64,000 nucleotides of DNA from Cryptomeria japonica (taxonomy: Eukaryota; Streptophyta; Pinopsida; Cupressales; Cupressaceae): the NCBI RefSeq assembly GCF_030272615.1, contig NC_081405.1:24163272-24227271 (forward strand), written 5' to 3'. Positions 1-11,719 of the stretch are shown here, in pieces; positions within the stretch are counted from its first letter, which is position 1; every line of letters begins with the position of its first letter. The notes beneath the pieces were generated by a model. It was not told the origin of the DNA. It did no database searches and saw nothing but the letters and a program-made list of their open reading frames with translations. Position numbers and translations under genes: made by a program.

Positions 1-185
1 AACCGATGTTGGAGGAGCTGCACTCACCACAGTGGCAAGTGGATAATACGACATGGAAGTCAGTGTTCATAGTGGCCCATAACATGGCCTGGAGACATAC
101 ATGTAAATAGTGAAGACATATATATATACACATGTACATGTGTACATATGCATTAAAAAATAATATCTAGAGAGATCTGTATATA

Positions 186-1240
186 TTATATATATATAAC
201 AAGTATGTGTACACATGTGCATACATGTTTACCACGTGAATCATGATCTGTGGAATGATCATCGACACAAAGAAAATTGACATATGAACCAATATTATCA
301 TGATCAGTGGATGATCCACTTGCAACTGAAGAGGATGGACCATGATGTGAACTCGAAGCACTTGGAGCATCACGGGGCCCATAGCATAGTCGATGACAAC
401 TCGTACAAAAATGAGGTGCTGATGTACGTAGAATGGTTGTACTCATATCAACATCATCCTCACCTCCTAGATCTCCACCAACATTAATGTGGCCACCTAC
501 CAAATCATATGTCTTCTCACTAAGGCTACCAATGAGTGTGGTCCATGAGTCCAATGTGGAGATAACAGAACGCTGATGACTAGTCCTAGGTATAACAGGC
601 ATAGGAGCCACAATGGGTTGGTGATGGGCAGGTCTGTTGGGGTCAATACGTGCCCCCAACCTATCCTATGGCATGTCACCACCAACACCCTGGAATGCTC
701 TAATATCAAAATAATTGGGCTTTAAACCCAAAACAAACTTTGCATATAATTTTCTCAAAAAGTATAAGGGGCACTCTAAGTTGGCATGTGGTGGGGAGTC
801 AAATACCATCTGCCACCATTCCCAAAAATTATCGAACATGCCCCAATGTGTACACCACCCCATGGATATGCAGGATTTGTTTGGTGGAATGGGTTCACCT
901 ATGATAGGTTTTGAAAAATATGGAACTAAGTGAGATTTGGTTATTCTTAAGTCCAAAATATACCTATAGGAGAGGCCATCAAAATAAAACTGGCATCTCT
1001 CCTGTCTCCATGCTCGATGTGAATTGAACTCCTCATCTATAAACCTAACTGCATCAACAAAACACAACATGTGTTGAGACATATGTGGTGCTCTAAGGAT
1101 CTCATTAACCTTTTTTTGTATGGAAACAACATTCCCATCAATAATGGCTCGATATCAAGCCTCATCGGAACCAGGAGGTGGAGGTTGATGTGGGGGTGGA
1201 GGTGGAGGTGGAGGTGGAGGTGGATGTGGATGTTCATCAA
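186..1240 (-). pseudogene. Unrecognised protein gene with proline tract, broken by in-frame stops
   Basis: I do not recognise the family. One reading frame runs from about 1240 down to 186 and is interrupted by a TGA near 1157 and a TAG near 666. Its first part is a Pro-rich tract (repeated Pro with HP and HQ interruptions) encoded by the GGTGGA repeat. A compact block rich in Trp, Phe, Tyr and Cys follows at 1082-669 (for example SHRAWRQERCQFYFDGLSY and THWGMFDNFWEWWQ), which looks like a folded domain. After the TAG the frame continues with a Ser/His/Asp-rich, probably disordered tail. The upstream end dissolves into the 20-bp tandem repeat at 1241. It could be an accessory ORF of a mobile element or a decayed host gene. 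That the frame stays open over most of 1 kb, with biased composition, supports past coding use; the function is unknown. Confidence 0.45.
1170..1233. repeat. GGTGGA microsatellite coding a Pro tract on the minus strand
   Basis: A run of GGTGGA/GGAGGT hexamers. On the minus strand it reads CCT CCA in the frame of the adjacent broken gene and gives a polyproline tract, so the microsatellite was part of a coding region. Confidence 0.8.
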
Positions 1241-1440
1241 TAATATGCCATAATAGGTCCTATTATACCATAATATGCCATAATAGGTCCTATTATGCCA
1301 TAATAGGTCCTATTATGCCATAATAGGTCCTATTATGCCATAATAGGTCCTATTATGCCATAATAGGTCCTATTATGCCATAATAGGTCCTATTATGCCA
1401 TAATAGGTTCTATTATGCCATAATAGGTCCTATTATGTCA
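1241..1440. repeat. Tandem repeat of a 20-bp near-palindromic unit
   Basis: About nine head-to-tail copies of a unit built on CATAATAGGTCCTATTATG, nearly all identical. The unit is self-complementary except at its centre base, so each copy, and the whole array, can fold back. Degenerate copies continue to about 1500. Confidence 0.9.
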
Positions 1441-1499
1441 TATTATGACGTAATATGGCATAATAGGACCTATTATTCCATGTAATATGGCATATTAGG

Positions 1500-2690
1500 T
1501 GGACTATTAAATGCCATAATTTAGGACATGTGTCTTAAGGGGATGATCATAATTAGGACACAATGTGATCTTATGTGGTCAAGTTGGGTCATAAGGGGTA
1601 TGTTGTATACACTAATGTTAAAAAGGGTTAAATATGTGGTCCTAAGGGGTCACACATGTGTTAAAACACATGTGTCCAGTCCCTTAGGACCACATATATA
1701 TGACGGTCCCTTAGGACACAATGCCATCTAGATGTGATCATAAGTGGTATATGTCCATATTTTGACATAATAGGTTATATTATGTCATAACACATGTGTG
1801 ACCCCTTAGGACCATATATTACCCCTTTTAACATCCTAGTAGTGTATACAATATACCCCTTATGATCCAACTTGACCTAATATGCCATATAATATGGCAT
1901 CATAGGTCCTATTCAATGCCATAATAGGGGGTCCTATTATGGCATTGAATAGGACCTATGATGCCATATTATATGGCATATTAGGTCAAGTTGGATCATA
2001 AGGGGTATATTGTATACACTACTAGGATGTTAAAAGGGGTAATATATGGTCCTAAGGGGTCACACATGTGTTCTAACACATGTGTGACCACTTAGGATCA
2101 CATATGACCCCTTAGAACATAATGTGGTCCTAAAGGGTCACACATGCACATGTTCTAACTCATGCGTTCAACCCCTTAGAACCATGTACATAGGACCCCA
2201 TAGGATCACATAGTGTCCTAAGGGATCATATGTGGTCCTAAGGGGTTGAACACATGTGTACATAACCCCTTGGGATACTAGGATGTTAAAAGGGGTCATA
2301 TGTGGTGGACTCAGGGGTCACACATGTTAAAACACATGTGTGACCCCTTACAACCAAATATGACCCCTTAGGACGTGATGTGATCCTATGTGGTCATAGG
2401 GGGTATGTTGTATACACTAGATGTTAAAAGGGGTCATATGTGGTCCTAAGGGGTTAGCATGTGTCAAACACATGTGTGGTCCTAACACATGCGTGACCCC
2501 GTAGGACCAAATATGACCCCTTAGGACGTGATGTGATCTTATGGGATCATATGTGGTCATAAGGGGTCATGCATGTGTTAGAACACATGTGTGACCCCTT
2601 AGGACTACATATGATTCCTTAGGGTCCACGGTGATCCTATATGGTCATATTGGCTCATATGGGTCATATGGTCATGTATGTGATCCTATA
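1500..2690. repeat. Satellite-like block of interlaced inverted repeats
   Basis: The block is made of variants of one segment whose signature words are CCTAAGGGGTCACACATG, its reverse complement, GTATACA and ATGTTAAAAGGGG. The ATGTTAAAAGGGG word recurs near 1615, 2026, 2283 and 2420, so spacing is irregular (for example 137 and 257 bp). Most copies are arranged as head-to-head pairs around a TGTGTTNNNNAACACA centre (about 1631-1696, 2318-2347 and 2565-2605). No coding frame or transposase is visible. Confidence 0.8.
1789..2072. repeat. Perfect 140-bp inverted repeat with 4-nt spacer
   Basis: Bases 1789-1928 are the exact reverse complement of 1933-2072, with the spacer GGGT at 1929-1932. I compared the arms base by base and found no mismatch. 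The arms include the signature words of the surrounding repeat block. Perfection over 140 bp means a very recent origin, gene conversion between arms, or an assembly fold-back. Confidence 0.9.
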
Positions 2691-3061
2691 CTTTGGGTTT
2701 TTAACATTTTTATTTTCATTTAAAAAGGTTTTGGTTTTGGTTTTTCTACGTTTTAGTTAAATTTCTATGTTTTGGTTTTCGCTTTGGTAAATTTTAACAA
2801 TGTTTTACTTTCGTTTTTGTTGTAGTTGTGGTTTTGGTTTTCATTTTTATTTTTGATTTGATTTTGTATTTTGTTTTGGTTTTGATTTTTATTTTTTTTC
2901 GTTTCGTTTCAAGGTTTTCAACATTTTTATTAAATTCATTCATCAACCATGAAAAAAAAATTATAAAAAAATTACTATCATTAAAACCTAGATTAACATT
3001 TTTAAAAAAGCCTAATCTAATCAATTCATATAAAAAAAAATCATTGTCAATTAAAAAAATA
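2691..3061. other. T-rich and A-rich low-complexity DNA
   Basis: TTTTGGTTTTGG-type simple sequence, then A-rich sequence. Short open frames here are composed of Phe, Leu, Ile and Lys only and are not believable genes. Confidence 0.7.
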
Positions 3062-3310
3062 AATTTTAAACTAAATTTAACTAATTTTTAAATTAAAAAA
3101 ACAAATTTTTAAACTAAAAACATAATTTTTAAACTAAAAATCTAATTTTTAAACTAAAAATCTAATTTTTTAACAAAAAAAATAATTTTTAAACTAAAAA
3201 TCTAATTTTTAAACTAAAAATCTAATTTTTAAACTAAAAATCTAATTTTTTTAACTAAAAAAATAATTTTTAAACTAAAAATCTAATTTTTTAACTAAAA
3301 AATTAATTTA
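3062..3310. repeat. AT-rich 20-bp tandem repeat
   Basis: About twelve slightly diverged copies of AAACTAAAAATCTAATTTTT, with 1-2 base length variation in the T runs. No gene is seen in it. Confidence 0.85.
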
Positions 3311-3544
3311 AATATGAAATATTGAAAAAAAAAAAAAAGTAAAGGGCGTACCTGGAAGACTTGCTAGTGGCTTCTGCTAAGGGCTCCACTGCTTCAATCG
3401 AGATCTCGTATGCCAAAAATGACCTTTACCCCATTTAAAAAAAAATCATATTATGCAAAATGGGATCCCATTTGGGTTTTAGGCTCGCGATCCGATTCGT
3501 CTCCTACTGACTCCGCCCGATTTTCACTTTTTTTCTAAGTCTAA

Positions 3545-4863
3545 AACTTCCACATTAAGTGGACACAACTTCTTGCACTTACCCCTAATTTTTTTTTACC
3601 TAAGGTTAAGGAAAAGCAGGTTAGTAAGATCAAATGCATGCAATATGAAATAAAAAACAATAAAGCATAAGAGCATACAAATAAACTTGATATACCTTTT
3701 TTCTTCTCCTCCATTGATTGAGCGGGAAGTGGAAGTGCACACTTGATATCCACTTGATTTTCTCCTTATGATTGAGGAAATGTAGATTGCTCTCCACTAC
3801 ACAACAATTGATCATATGGGATGGTCGATGATGAATTATGTAAAATCAACATCAACATCAACATGACAATATTTGGGCATGATAAGGGAGCTATGGATGT
3901 TTTTGTGACTCAAATGGACATCATGACAATGTAGGAATGATGGATATCATTATGAAGGGAAGAGACTCCAATTTATAGATTGGAGGGGCCCAAAATGGAT
4001 GGTCAATATTGAAGAGGAATGGAGGGCTAGGATTGAATGTAAGTGGGAGAGGATTTGAGAGGATAAGTGGGAGATCCAATAGATTGGCCATAAAGACATT
4101 TCTTGTCTCCACACTTCTCAAGTACAAGGGGAAGAGTTCCCCAAGTACCTTGGGAAGAGAAGAAAGGAATTTAAAATTCCTTGGGAGAGGACAAGGGGAA
4201 TTAAAAAATTCTCAAAAAAGAGGATGCATTAGGAGAATAAAGGATAAAGGAACTAAAAATTCCATGGGAAGAGGGGGAATGGGGAGATTCAAAGAATTTG
4301 AAATTCCTTGGATGGACAAAAGCGGGTGGCATTTAAGGTTGGAGGGTGAGATGGAAAAGCCATTTATGGCAAAGAGTTGACCCATCCCTAATCAAGGTGA
4401 TTAGGGATGTGCAAATTATTAAAGGAAATGATTAGGTGGGTTAATGAGGGATTAGAGTGCAAGTGGGCAAGTTAGGAGGATGGGACATGAGGAGAGAGAA
4501 TGAGTGGAGGCATATAAAATCAAGGAAAATATTGATCATGATTAGGCTAGGATTAATTAGGCTAAATGATGGGGATTAAGAGGGTGATTTGTAGAAATTA
4601 GGGCATTAGTTAATTAATTGGGATTAATTAACTAATTAGGATTTGGAAGAAATATTGGCTAAGGTTGGGAATTGAAATAGTTCTAGAAGAATAGGATATA
4701 ATTAATTTTGATAAATTAATTGTAAGGCTAAAGTGATAAAAATTAATTAAAATATAATTTAATTAATTTTAAGAAGAAATAGGACTGACATAATTAATGT
4801 AATTAATTATGTGGGAAGGCTAAATTAATTAAATATTAATTTAATTAATTTTAGGCATCTACA
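3545..4863 (-). mobile_element. Old LTR related to the LTR of element A (probably solo)
   Basis: Read on the minus strand it begins TGTAGATGCCTAAAATTAATT at 4863, like the TGTAGACACTTAAATTAATT start of element A, and keeps the same internal order: AT-rich TTAATTAA stretches, the GAGGAAT/CCTTGGGA tract, CTAGCCCTCCATT and a CTATAAATTGG TATA region near 3970-4020. The other end, about 3545-3600, is too diverged to place exactly. No polypurine tract precedes it and no primer-binding site follows, so it is probably a solo LTR. A 123-codon open frame inside it (4009-4380, + strand) runs antisense to the LTR and is not a gene. Confidence 0.6.
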
Positions 4864-6646
4864 TGACCTTTAGGCTTGGAAGGGCACTATTAATTGGAAA
4901 TAAATATTATGTGGGAATGCGAGTAATATGAAAAAAGTAATTTATTTATTTTAGTTAGTACTTTTTACTAAAATCTTGTGGCTAATATAGATTCCAAGGA
5001 ATGAGGAAAATTTTTAGGGTACAAAGAGGTCATTTACCAAGTCTTGCAAGAGACTCATGTTTTACAATATTTCATTATAGGTCGCTTTGACTATGGAAAT
5101 ATCTAGGTTCAAGTTTATGAAGTTGTTTAAAGAGGGCACTAAAAGGGTTAATAAGGTATGGTCAGACATGGCCCTTTAATAAGTTTGAAAATACTCCATA
5201 TTTGAGAGGGTACTTCAACCTCTACATGAGATATAATGGTACTGTACCTCCAAATCAGTATAGAGACAACAAAAACTACTAGAGTGTAGATATTATGTGT
5301 TTTCTTATGTAGATATGCATAGGGATGAAGATAGGTTTATAATAATACCTTATTTCTTGAGTAATGATTGCTTTAACGTATGTCATTGTATATTAGCAAC
5401 ATAGTCAATATAGTTATAGATACTTATTGAATTTGTAGTCATTACTATGTAGCAAGTAGTTTTGTGGTAGATCTAAGACCCTGAGTGGTCTTTCTTACAT
5501 TTTATAGATCCATGAGTTGATCTAAAACTCTATTTCATTGTATCTCATTGGTTTTTGAATAATCTTTAATATAAAAATATAAAAAATTAGTTTTACTTCT
5601 ATTTAATTATTTATTAATTTAATAAGTTTATTATTATTTTATTAGGTAATGTCAGCCAAGGGGTTGCATCCTGTATTAATAGAATCGGAAAAAAATAGCC
5701 TATCCCACATCAGGTGAGGCCACAATTAGGGGATGTCATCCCTGATAGAAAATTTTTATGTTGCCCAAACATGAGATCCCATAAATGAGATGCTACATGA
5801 ATGAATTCACTCAACTGCAATGTCAGACTTTGCTCCACTTTTAGTCTAGAAACAAAGGTGAATGCTAAAAATTACCTCATTTTTGTCCTCTTCCTTTGTA
5901 CACCATTGTCCAATTTTCTTCTGACTCCCTAACACACTTAGCTTCTATTAATTTCTCTATGAATTTCCCATCCCCTAGAGATGTGATTTCTAATCTATAT
6001 ATCTAATCTATCAATGCCTCGCCAAAAATAATATACTTAAATACCTTAATGCAATCACTAAGCGAAGGATCAACATGAGATACTAGATTTTGATCCATGC
6101 TTGAATAATCAATAGTGCAATCTACAATCTAAGTATCTAAAGGCACTAGAAAAATCTTAGAGATTGCAAAATTTGAGGCCAAAGAGGCTATAGAATTACT
6201 CAATTTGGAATTTGCATGTGTCTCCTAAAAATAATACCAAGATCACTAGATGGTGGGGTAGGTAAAGGATTTGAGATGTCTTTTATAGAGGCTTGGGGTA
6301 TTGCATATTATTTTTGAGTGTTAGGAGAAAAGACATATTGATGGGGCTTAACCCCCACACACCAAGTGGTCTTACCATCTAAGGTCATATAGCCACACAC
6401 CTTGGATTGCATCTTTTGGAATTGAGGCATAAAATGTTCTATTGAGAAACATTTTCTACAATAGAATGTGATTTTCTCATAGTCCACTAGCTACTTCTAG
6501 TAACACTCCCCCACCAAAAGTGATATCTCTACAAGGAGACCATTGGAAATTTCCATTTCCATATGTATGTGTGCATATGTGGAGCTCTAGTGATTCAATG
6601 TTTCAGTTGCACTACAATGATACTTGCCCAGGTTGTTGCCTATGGC
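4864..6646. other. No gene recognised
   Basis: AT-rich, low-information DNA. No convincing coding frame, RNA gene or repeat boundary is seen. The right part (from about 5,880) may be decayed downstream sequence of the LINE fragment, but I cannot support that domain by domain. Confidence 0.5.
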
Positions 6647-6990
6647 CTACATGCTATTAAGTTCCCAAAATTGAAAGGGCAAATAGGGAAGACACACCCA
6701 AAAAAAGGTAAAGGAGAAAGTCTCAATACATAGATCAAAGGAATGAAACCAGAGTTTCATGCACAAAAAATCTCCTTGGTGAACCCAAGGAACATTCTCA
6801 AGCAACCACACCTTATCAACTAGAGATTCAAATTCCAAAATGAAAAACCCTTTAGCACAAGGGAAAATGCAGATTTCATCCTTCATAAATTCTTTCAAAT
6901 TTTTCATAATTTGATTATCAAGGTCACTTAAATTTGGCCACCACTATGTGAATTTGCATATTAGGGCATGTCTTAGCAATAATTTCTTCC
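6647..6990 (-). pseudogene. LINE (L1-type) ORF1 fragment, DUF4283-like
   Basis: The minus-strand translation has the pattern of the DUF4283 domain found in ORF1 of plant LINEs: a G-F-F-x-L-x-F segment, LLENVPWVHQGDFLCMKLW, then a V-W-V-x-L-P-type segment (here FFWVCLPYLPFQFWE). It ends in a stop right after the domain, and its upstream part (6908-6990) contains stops. No endonuclease or reverse transcriptase is seen next to it, so this is a dead scrap. DUF4283 also occurs in some host-like zinc-knuckle proteins, but the context favours a LINE. Confidence 0.6.
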
Positions 6991-7347
6991 TATCCCTAAC
7001 AAATTCGCCAAATTGAACCTCTAAGACAAAATTAGATCGCCTAATAAGAAGAATAGAGCCAGGTAAAATAGACTTAGATGAAGGCAACCCAACAACTGAA
7101 TAAAAACCTTTATCACTGGTTCATATAGACCACTACAAATTGAGTCAAGGGTTTGGAGAATGTTGATGAGTTATAGAAAAATATTGTTAAACACAAACCT
7201 AATTGGTGTTGCACAAAGCCTCTTCCAAATTATTCTTTCTCCATGTAGACCTATACCCATTAGCAAATTCCTCCATGCCAGCCACACCATGGGAGTAAAA
7301 AAATTCATTAACATCATCATTGAAGGTGCAGGATGCAAAGGGTGGAA

Positions 7348-7761
7348 TGTTGGAGTAATTTTTGGACAATTATCTAATTATTTATTAATTAGGTCATTTA
7401 ATTGTTTTTTCACTCAAGCTAAATTTAGGTGCTTTATCTTATCTAGGTGTTATGCTTTTTTAGTTTGATTCACTTAGAGGCACCTCTAGTTAGCTTGTTT
7501 AACTTGTAGTGGAGCTTAATTTAGCTCCTACTTTGCATTTCTTTAGCTCTTCTAATTTTAGGATTAGGGCATCTCTTGCTTTCTATAAAGAAAGTCTTTC
7601 ATTCATTGTAATTTATCTCTATTATTATATCTTCAATATTGTTTTGTGCAATAATACAAAATTATTTGGTTGTTATTGAGCATACAATCTTTGCTTGATC
7701 TCTTTTGTGTGATAAGTGTTTTTCTTGAAAATGATTCTTGTCTCATTCATTAACTTCTACA
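7348..7761 (+). mobile_element. 5' LTR of a Ty1/copia element
   Basis: The segment starts TGTTGGAG, ends ACTTCTACA and is directly followed by a primer-binding-like site. It has a promoter-like TATAAAG at 7584-7590 and T-rich downstream sequence, as in copia LTRs of about 400 bp. The other LTR is not in the window: the element is truncated after gag by the insertion of element A. Confidence 0.75.
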
Positions 7762-7773
7762 TGGTAGTAGAGC
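7762..7773 (+). promoter_or_regulatory. Degenerate primer-binding site (initiator tRNA-Met type)
   Basis: TGGTAGTAGAGC lies directly after the LTR. It differs at two positions from TGGTATCAGAGC, the usual plant copia site complementary to initiator tRNA-Met. Confidence 0.7.
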
Positions 7774-8867
7774 ATTAGATTTGTCAAGTTCCTATCTACA
7801 TGCTTGAGAGATCCAACTTGAGGTGAATTTTAAGTGCACTTTAGAATCAAACAGAGGTTTTCATCACATTTGCAACATCAAAAAATCCTAAGAACAATTG
7901 TCGTTTCATCAAAATTGGACTAGCTAAAAATTTGAGTCAAATTGGCTAAGGGCATAAAAATCGAGGCAAAATCTGGGGGTAGTTGAAAAATCTGGGCACT
8001 TCGACACAAAATAGAGGTCACCATTGCGCTTAGAAGGCACAAAAAACCTTTAGATTATTTGTCAAGTCATCTAAATAAGAGGTTAGAAAAAATTTAGTAC
8101 ATTTTACAAGGTCAAAAATTCATAAATCCATATTGCTATACTATTATGGGCATATTGCTAAGATAGAAAAAAAAATTGCTGAATTTTTCATTCAATTTTT
8201 TTGCAAGAATCAAATGTTTCTTTTGAAATTTTTAAATAAAAAATCAGAAAAAGTCAAAAGATACTTGTGCAACCCTACAAAGTGTGACATCAACATCCTT
8301 TGGTGGCCCATTTGGCATTTTCCTATAGTTAGTGCCATTTCTAAATTTATCGGACCTCCTCTATTTTTGGCTTCCTTGCCTTAAAAAAGAAGCGATGGTT
8401 TTTTGTCTATAACTTTGTCACACAGAGTCAAAATAGAGAAAATGAGATATTGTTGGAAAGCTAGTTCTGAGGCCAATCTTATTTTATAGGTAGTTTGATC
8501 AAATTTTGCACCAATTTTTCGTACAAGGCCTCTAAAGTCAGCCTTTAGTTTCACACTTTTGAGGCCATATCTTGCACATCTAAACTCCATTTTTCGACTT
8601 CCATACATCGTCGAAAAGATCTCAGATTCCTATATTCAGATATTAAGTCCTTTTTTGCATATTTTTCATTAGGTAATCATAGATCTCAATCTTTTTCTTT
8701 TTGGGTTCTTTCTTGGGAAACGTGCATATTAGTTTTTTTTCAATGATTGAAGTGGATTTTTTTGGCACTGAGAGGATATATATTGTTGTATCAATCTGTT
8801 TATGTACCTTTTTTTTAACTTTTTCATGTATCAAAATCATATTTCTCCCCTTATTACATTCAATTAT
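7774..8867 (+). other. Copia element leader, no gene
   Basis: Between the primer-binding site and the gag remnant there is untranslated, diverged sequence. Open frames in it (for example 8133-8384) show no protein-like pattern. Confidence 0.5.
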
Positions 8868-9344
8868 CATGGTTGGAAAAAAAATGGAGATTCATCTGAA
8901 ACACTAGGGGTTATATAGAATGACTATGGGTACAAAAACTAATCATGTAGGTGTTGTTGAGAAGAGAAAATGTTTAAATGGGTGCGATGATGATTTTAGA
9001 ACATTATACATGCCTATCTCTCCATATCTTCTTTTTCATGTTGAGTCTTGCACAAAACTTAATGAGATCTGGACTACAATGGAGCCCCCATTTGGAAAGA
9101 AAGATTCATTAAGGGGTTTTTAGTTGAAGAATGAGTTTATTGGCTTGAATCCTAATCATTTTGACAACATCTATGACTTGTTCACCAAACTCAAGTCTCT
9201 CAAATTAAAGTTGAAGTAGTGCAAAATTGATAAACGGGACTCTCAATTGATTCTCTCTATCCTTGCCAAGCTTGGTCCTAATTATTTACATAGAAGGCAT
9301 ATCCTTATTTGAAAGTGAAGAGCTAAGTTTTATAATCAACGATG
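8868..9344 (+). pseudogene. Ty1/copia gag fragment
   Basis: The translation matches the copia-type gag (UBN2-like) pattern: an N-terminal MEIHLKH stretch, then LNEIWTTMEPPFGKKDS (the W-x-x-L-x-x-x-F/Y-x-K block), LKNEFIGLNPNHFDNIYDLF and LKLKLK-CKIDKRDSQLILS. Stops interrupt it at 9121, near 9220 and after the LGPNYLH segment. The frame ends at the target site where element A inserted (9345-9349). No zinc knuckle or pol is present on this side. Confidence 0.75.
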
Positions 9345-9349
9345 GTTAT
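9345..9349. repeat. Target-site duplication GTTAT, left copy (element A)
   Basis: GTTAT directly precedes the TGTAGACAC start of element A and is repeated at 37936-37940 directly after its CTTCA end. Confidence 0.95.
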
Positions 9350-10103
9350 TGTAGACACTTAAATTAATTATTTTAATTTATTTATTTAAATTCCTTGCAT
9401 AATTAATTTATTAATTGTGTTAGTTCCTATTCCTTCTCAATATTAACTAAATAAAATTAATGTTGTCACTATAGTCTATTGATTGATGTATTTAATAAAT
9501 CAATCTACCTTTATTCTTCTAAAAACCCTAAAATCAATTCTCTCCAAATTAATCCTTTTAATTAATTAATTTCAATTAATTAAATGATCTAGGTGATTCC
9601 TACAAATCATCTTTTCCTAATCCATCATCAACCTAATGAATTCTTCTAGAAGCATCCCTAATCTCACTTATCATTATTCTTCTAATTTTTTATTCCCTCC
9701 ACTCATTCTCTCTCCTAGTCAAATCCTCCTACAAATCTCATTTGCCCTAATCCCTTTCCTAATGAGTTGTTAGTGGCTAATCCTCATGATTAGCCACAAA
9801 GTCAACTCCTTGTCTCTTCCATCCAACCACCTTCCTCAAATGCTCATTTCCTAGGTGAATGTGAGATTTTCAAAAATCTCACATTCCTCTAGACATCTCT
9901 TCCTCCAAGGAATTATTAATTCTTCTTTATTCCTCCAATCCCTATGATTATCCCTTTTGAGGAATTTTTAATTCATCATCCCCATCTCTCAAGGAATATT
10001 TTATTTCTTTCTCTTCCCTAGGTACATTGGGAAGTCTTCCCAATGAACCTTGAGGAGTGTGGAGACAAGAAAGGCCTTTATGACATATATCTTGGTCTCC
10101 ACA
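9350..10103 (+). mobile_element. 5' LTR of element A, first part (U3)
   Basis: It aligns with 36646 to about 37433 of the 3' LTR, including TGTAGACACTTAAATT at the start and the CTTGAGGAG/GTGGAGACAAGAAAGGCC tract at the end. It stops at CCACA (10099-10103), the target duplication of element B. Confidence 0.92.
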
Positions 10104-11691
10104 TGATGGATTGGTGCTTGGGATAGACTAGCCTAGTCTATGCTCTTGGATCCTTTCCTTGGATCACCTGGTGTTCTCCTCACACCCTAGGGTCTCTAGG
10201 ACTTCCTTTGCTTGAGGAATCCCCTGACCTTTCCCAATCCACCCACCAATGAGTTGCTTTGTTGCTCCTAAGGTCTCACCTACTCATGAGACTCAAAACC
10301 CCTTACTATGGCTAATAAGGGCTATGCTTGTTCTACACCTTCTAGGGTCTTAGCAAGGTTGAATCAGGTCTTAAACCATGTTTTACATCCCTCCATGTGC
10401 CCCCAAGAAGTTGCTACCTTCATCCTTTCTACCGATTTCATTGTTTTGTGTTTTTGCTTACAAAACAGGGCTACAAGGATTAGGACCAATTAGGCCTCCT
10501 ACCTTGTCCTTTAGGGATTTCTCTCACAAATTATGGATACACAACCCAAACTCCCAAAATATACTACCATTCAATTAGCAAGGGCTCAAGGATTTTCTAG
10601 GTTTTGGGCCTCCAAGTGGTCGTACAGTGCCTTGGGCGAATTTTGGGGTTTTTAAGGGTTTTGTGAGGGTTTTTTGGTCTGCCTGGGTCACAGTGAGTGT
10701 TTTGTGTCTTAGCCACCTTGTCTGGATTGGTTGAGGCTCCTCCTTCACACCATTGATTCTTCAAACACTCCTCTACACCTCCTCCAAAGGGTGTACTTTC
10801 CTCTATCCAACCTTGCTCTCCAAGACCTTTGCAACTTAACCTCTCCTAGTCGGGCACTGTTCAATCTGGCCTAGGATTGGGTCTCTTGATGGCCTCCCTG
10901 CATTTTCAAGGGCCCTGCTTGTTTTTTAGTATTGTAAAATATCTACACTCTCATTCCCCATGGTTTCATGGTGGTTCCACAATGGGGAATGGAGTTATGC
11001 AACCATTTACACAATCCTGTCCAAAACTGGACAGTAAGAAGACAATTTACAAACTATTTACAAACACACTCAATCTGCAAATAAACACCTAAACTAATTG
11101 TTTGAAATGAAATTATTTACACCATGAAAGACATTCCACATAGTTTTGGACGTATCTCAATCCATTAACTTGCTTTGTTGCTTCATTCAAACTAACTGGT
11201 AACAGTTTTACAGTCTCAGTCTGGTCTTTTTGCTAGGGTCGTACAATGTCTGATATCCAACCCATCCAGCTAGGGTTTGAAACATCTTATACCACCCATA
11301 CCTTAGTCAATGTTCCAAAATTAGGGCTCTCCATGCACAACAAGGTTCTATGACCACTTTGGGTGGAAAAGTTGCTTGACAACTTTTAAAAGTTGTCGTG
11401 CAACTTTTGCATCTTTTGAGCAACTTTGCCATTGTTGCTTTTCATGACTCCTAAGCCTATTTTGGGTTATCCTAAGGACATCAACATGCCAATAAGTCCT
11501 AACACACATTCCAGGCACACTCAACCTCTCCTGCACAAGAAATCACAACAAAAACACTAAGGACCTAAAACTAGGACCTAGTCTAGCACACATGAGCTCA
11601 TGGCTCTTATTCATGTAAAATGGCTTCTAAAGAAGCATAACACCAACAAAAAAAAGAAAGAGAAAGAGTTTGGAAGGGTGCTCCTGCACCA
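10104..11691 (-). mobile_element. 3' LTR of element B (left copy)
   Basis: Starts TGATGGATTGG and ends GCTCCTGCACCA on the plus strand. It repeats 16368-17949 with scattered differences. It contains a cluster of CAACTTTT/AAAAGTTG words near 11370-11440. A 62-codon open frame present in both LTRs is not a gene. Confidence 0.92.
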
Positions 11692-11719
11692 TACTCCCCC
11701 TCTACACACAACTAAGAAA

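Noticed and set aside
1241-1440. Regular short repeats that could suggest a CRISPR array
   Set aside because: The units are directly adjacent without unique spacers, the genome is a plant's, and no cas-like gene is present. It is a tandem repeat.
2794-3091. Overlapping open frames rich in Phe, Lys, Ile
   Set aside because: They lie in simple T-rich and A-rich sequence and have no protein-like pattern.
4009-4380. 123-codon Gly/Arg/Lys-rich plus-strand frame
   Set aside because: It runs antisense through an old LTR related to element A, so it is explained by that repeat.
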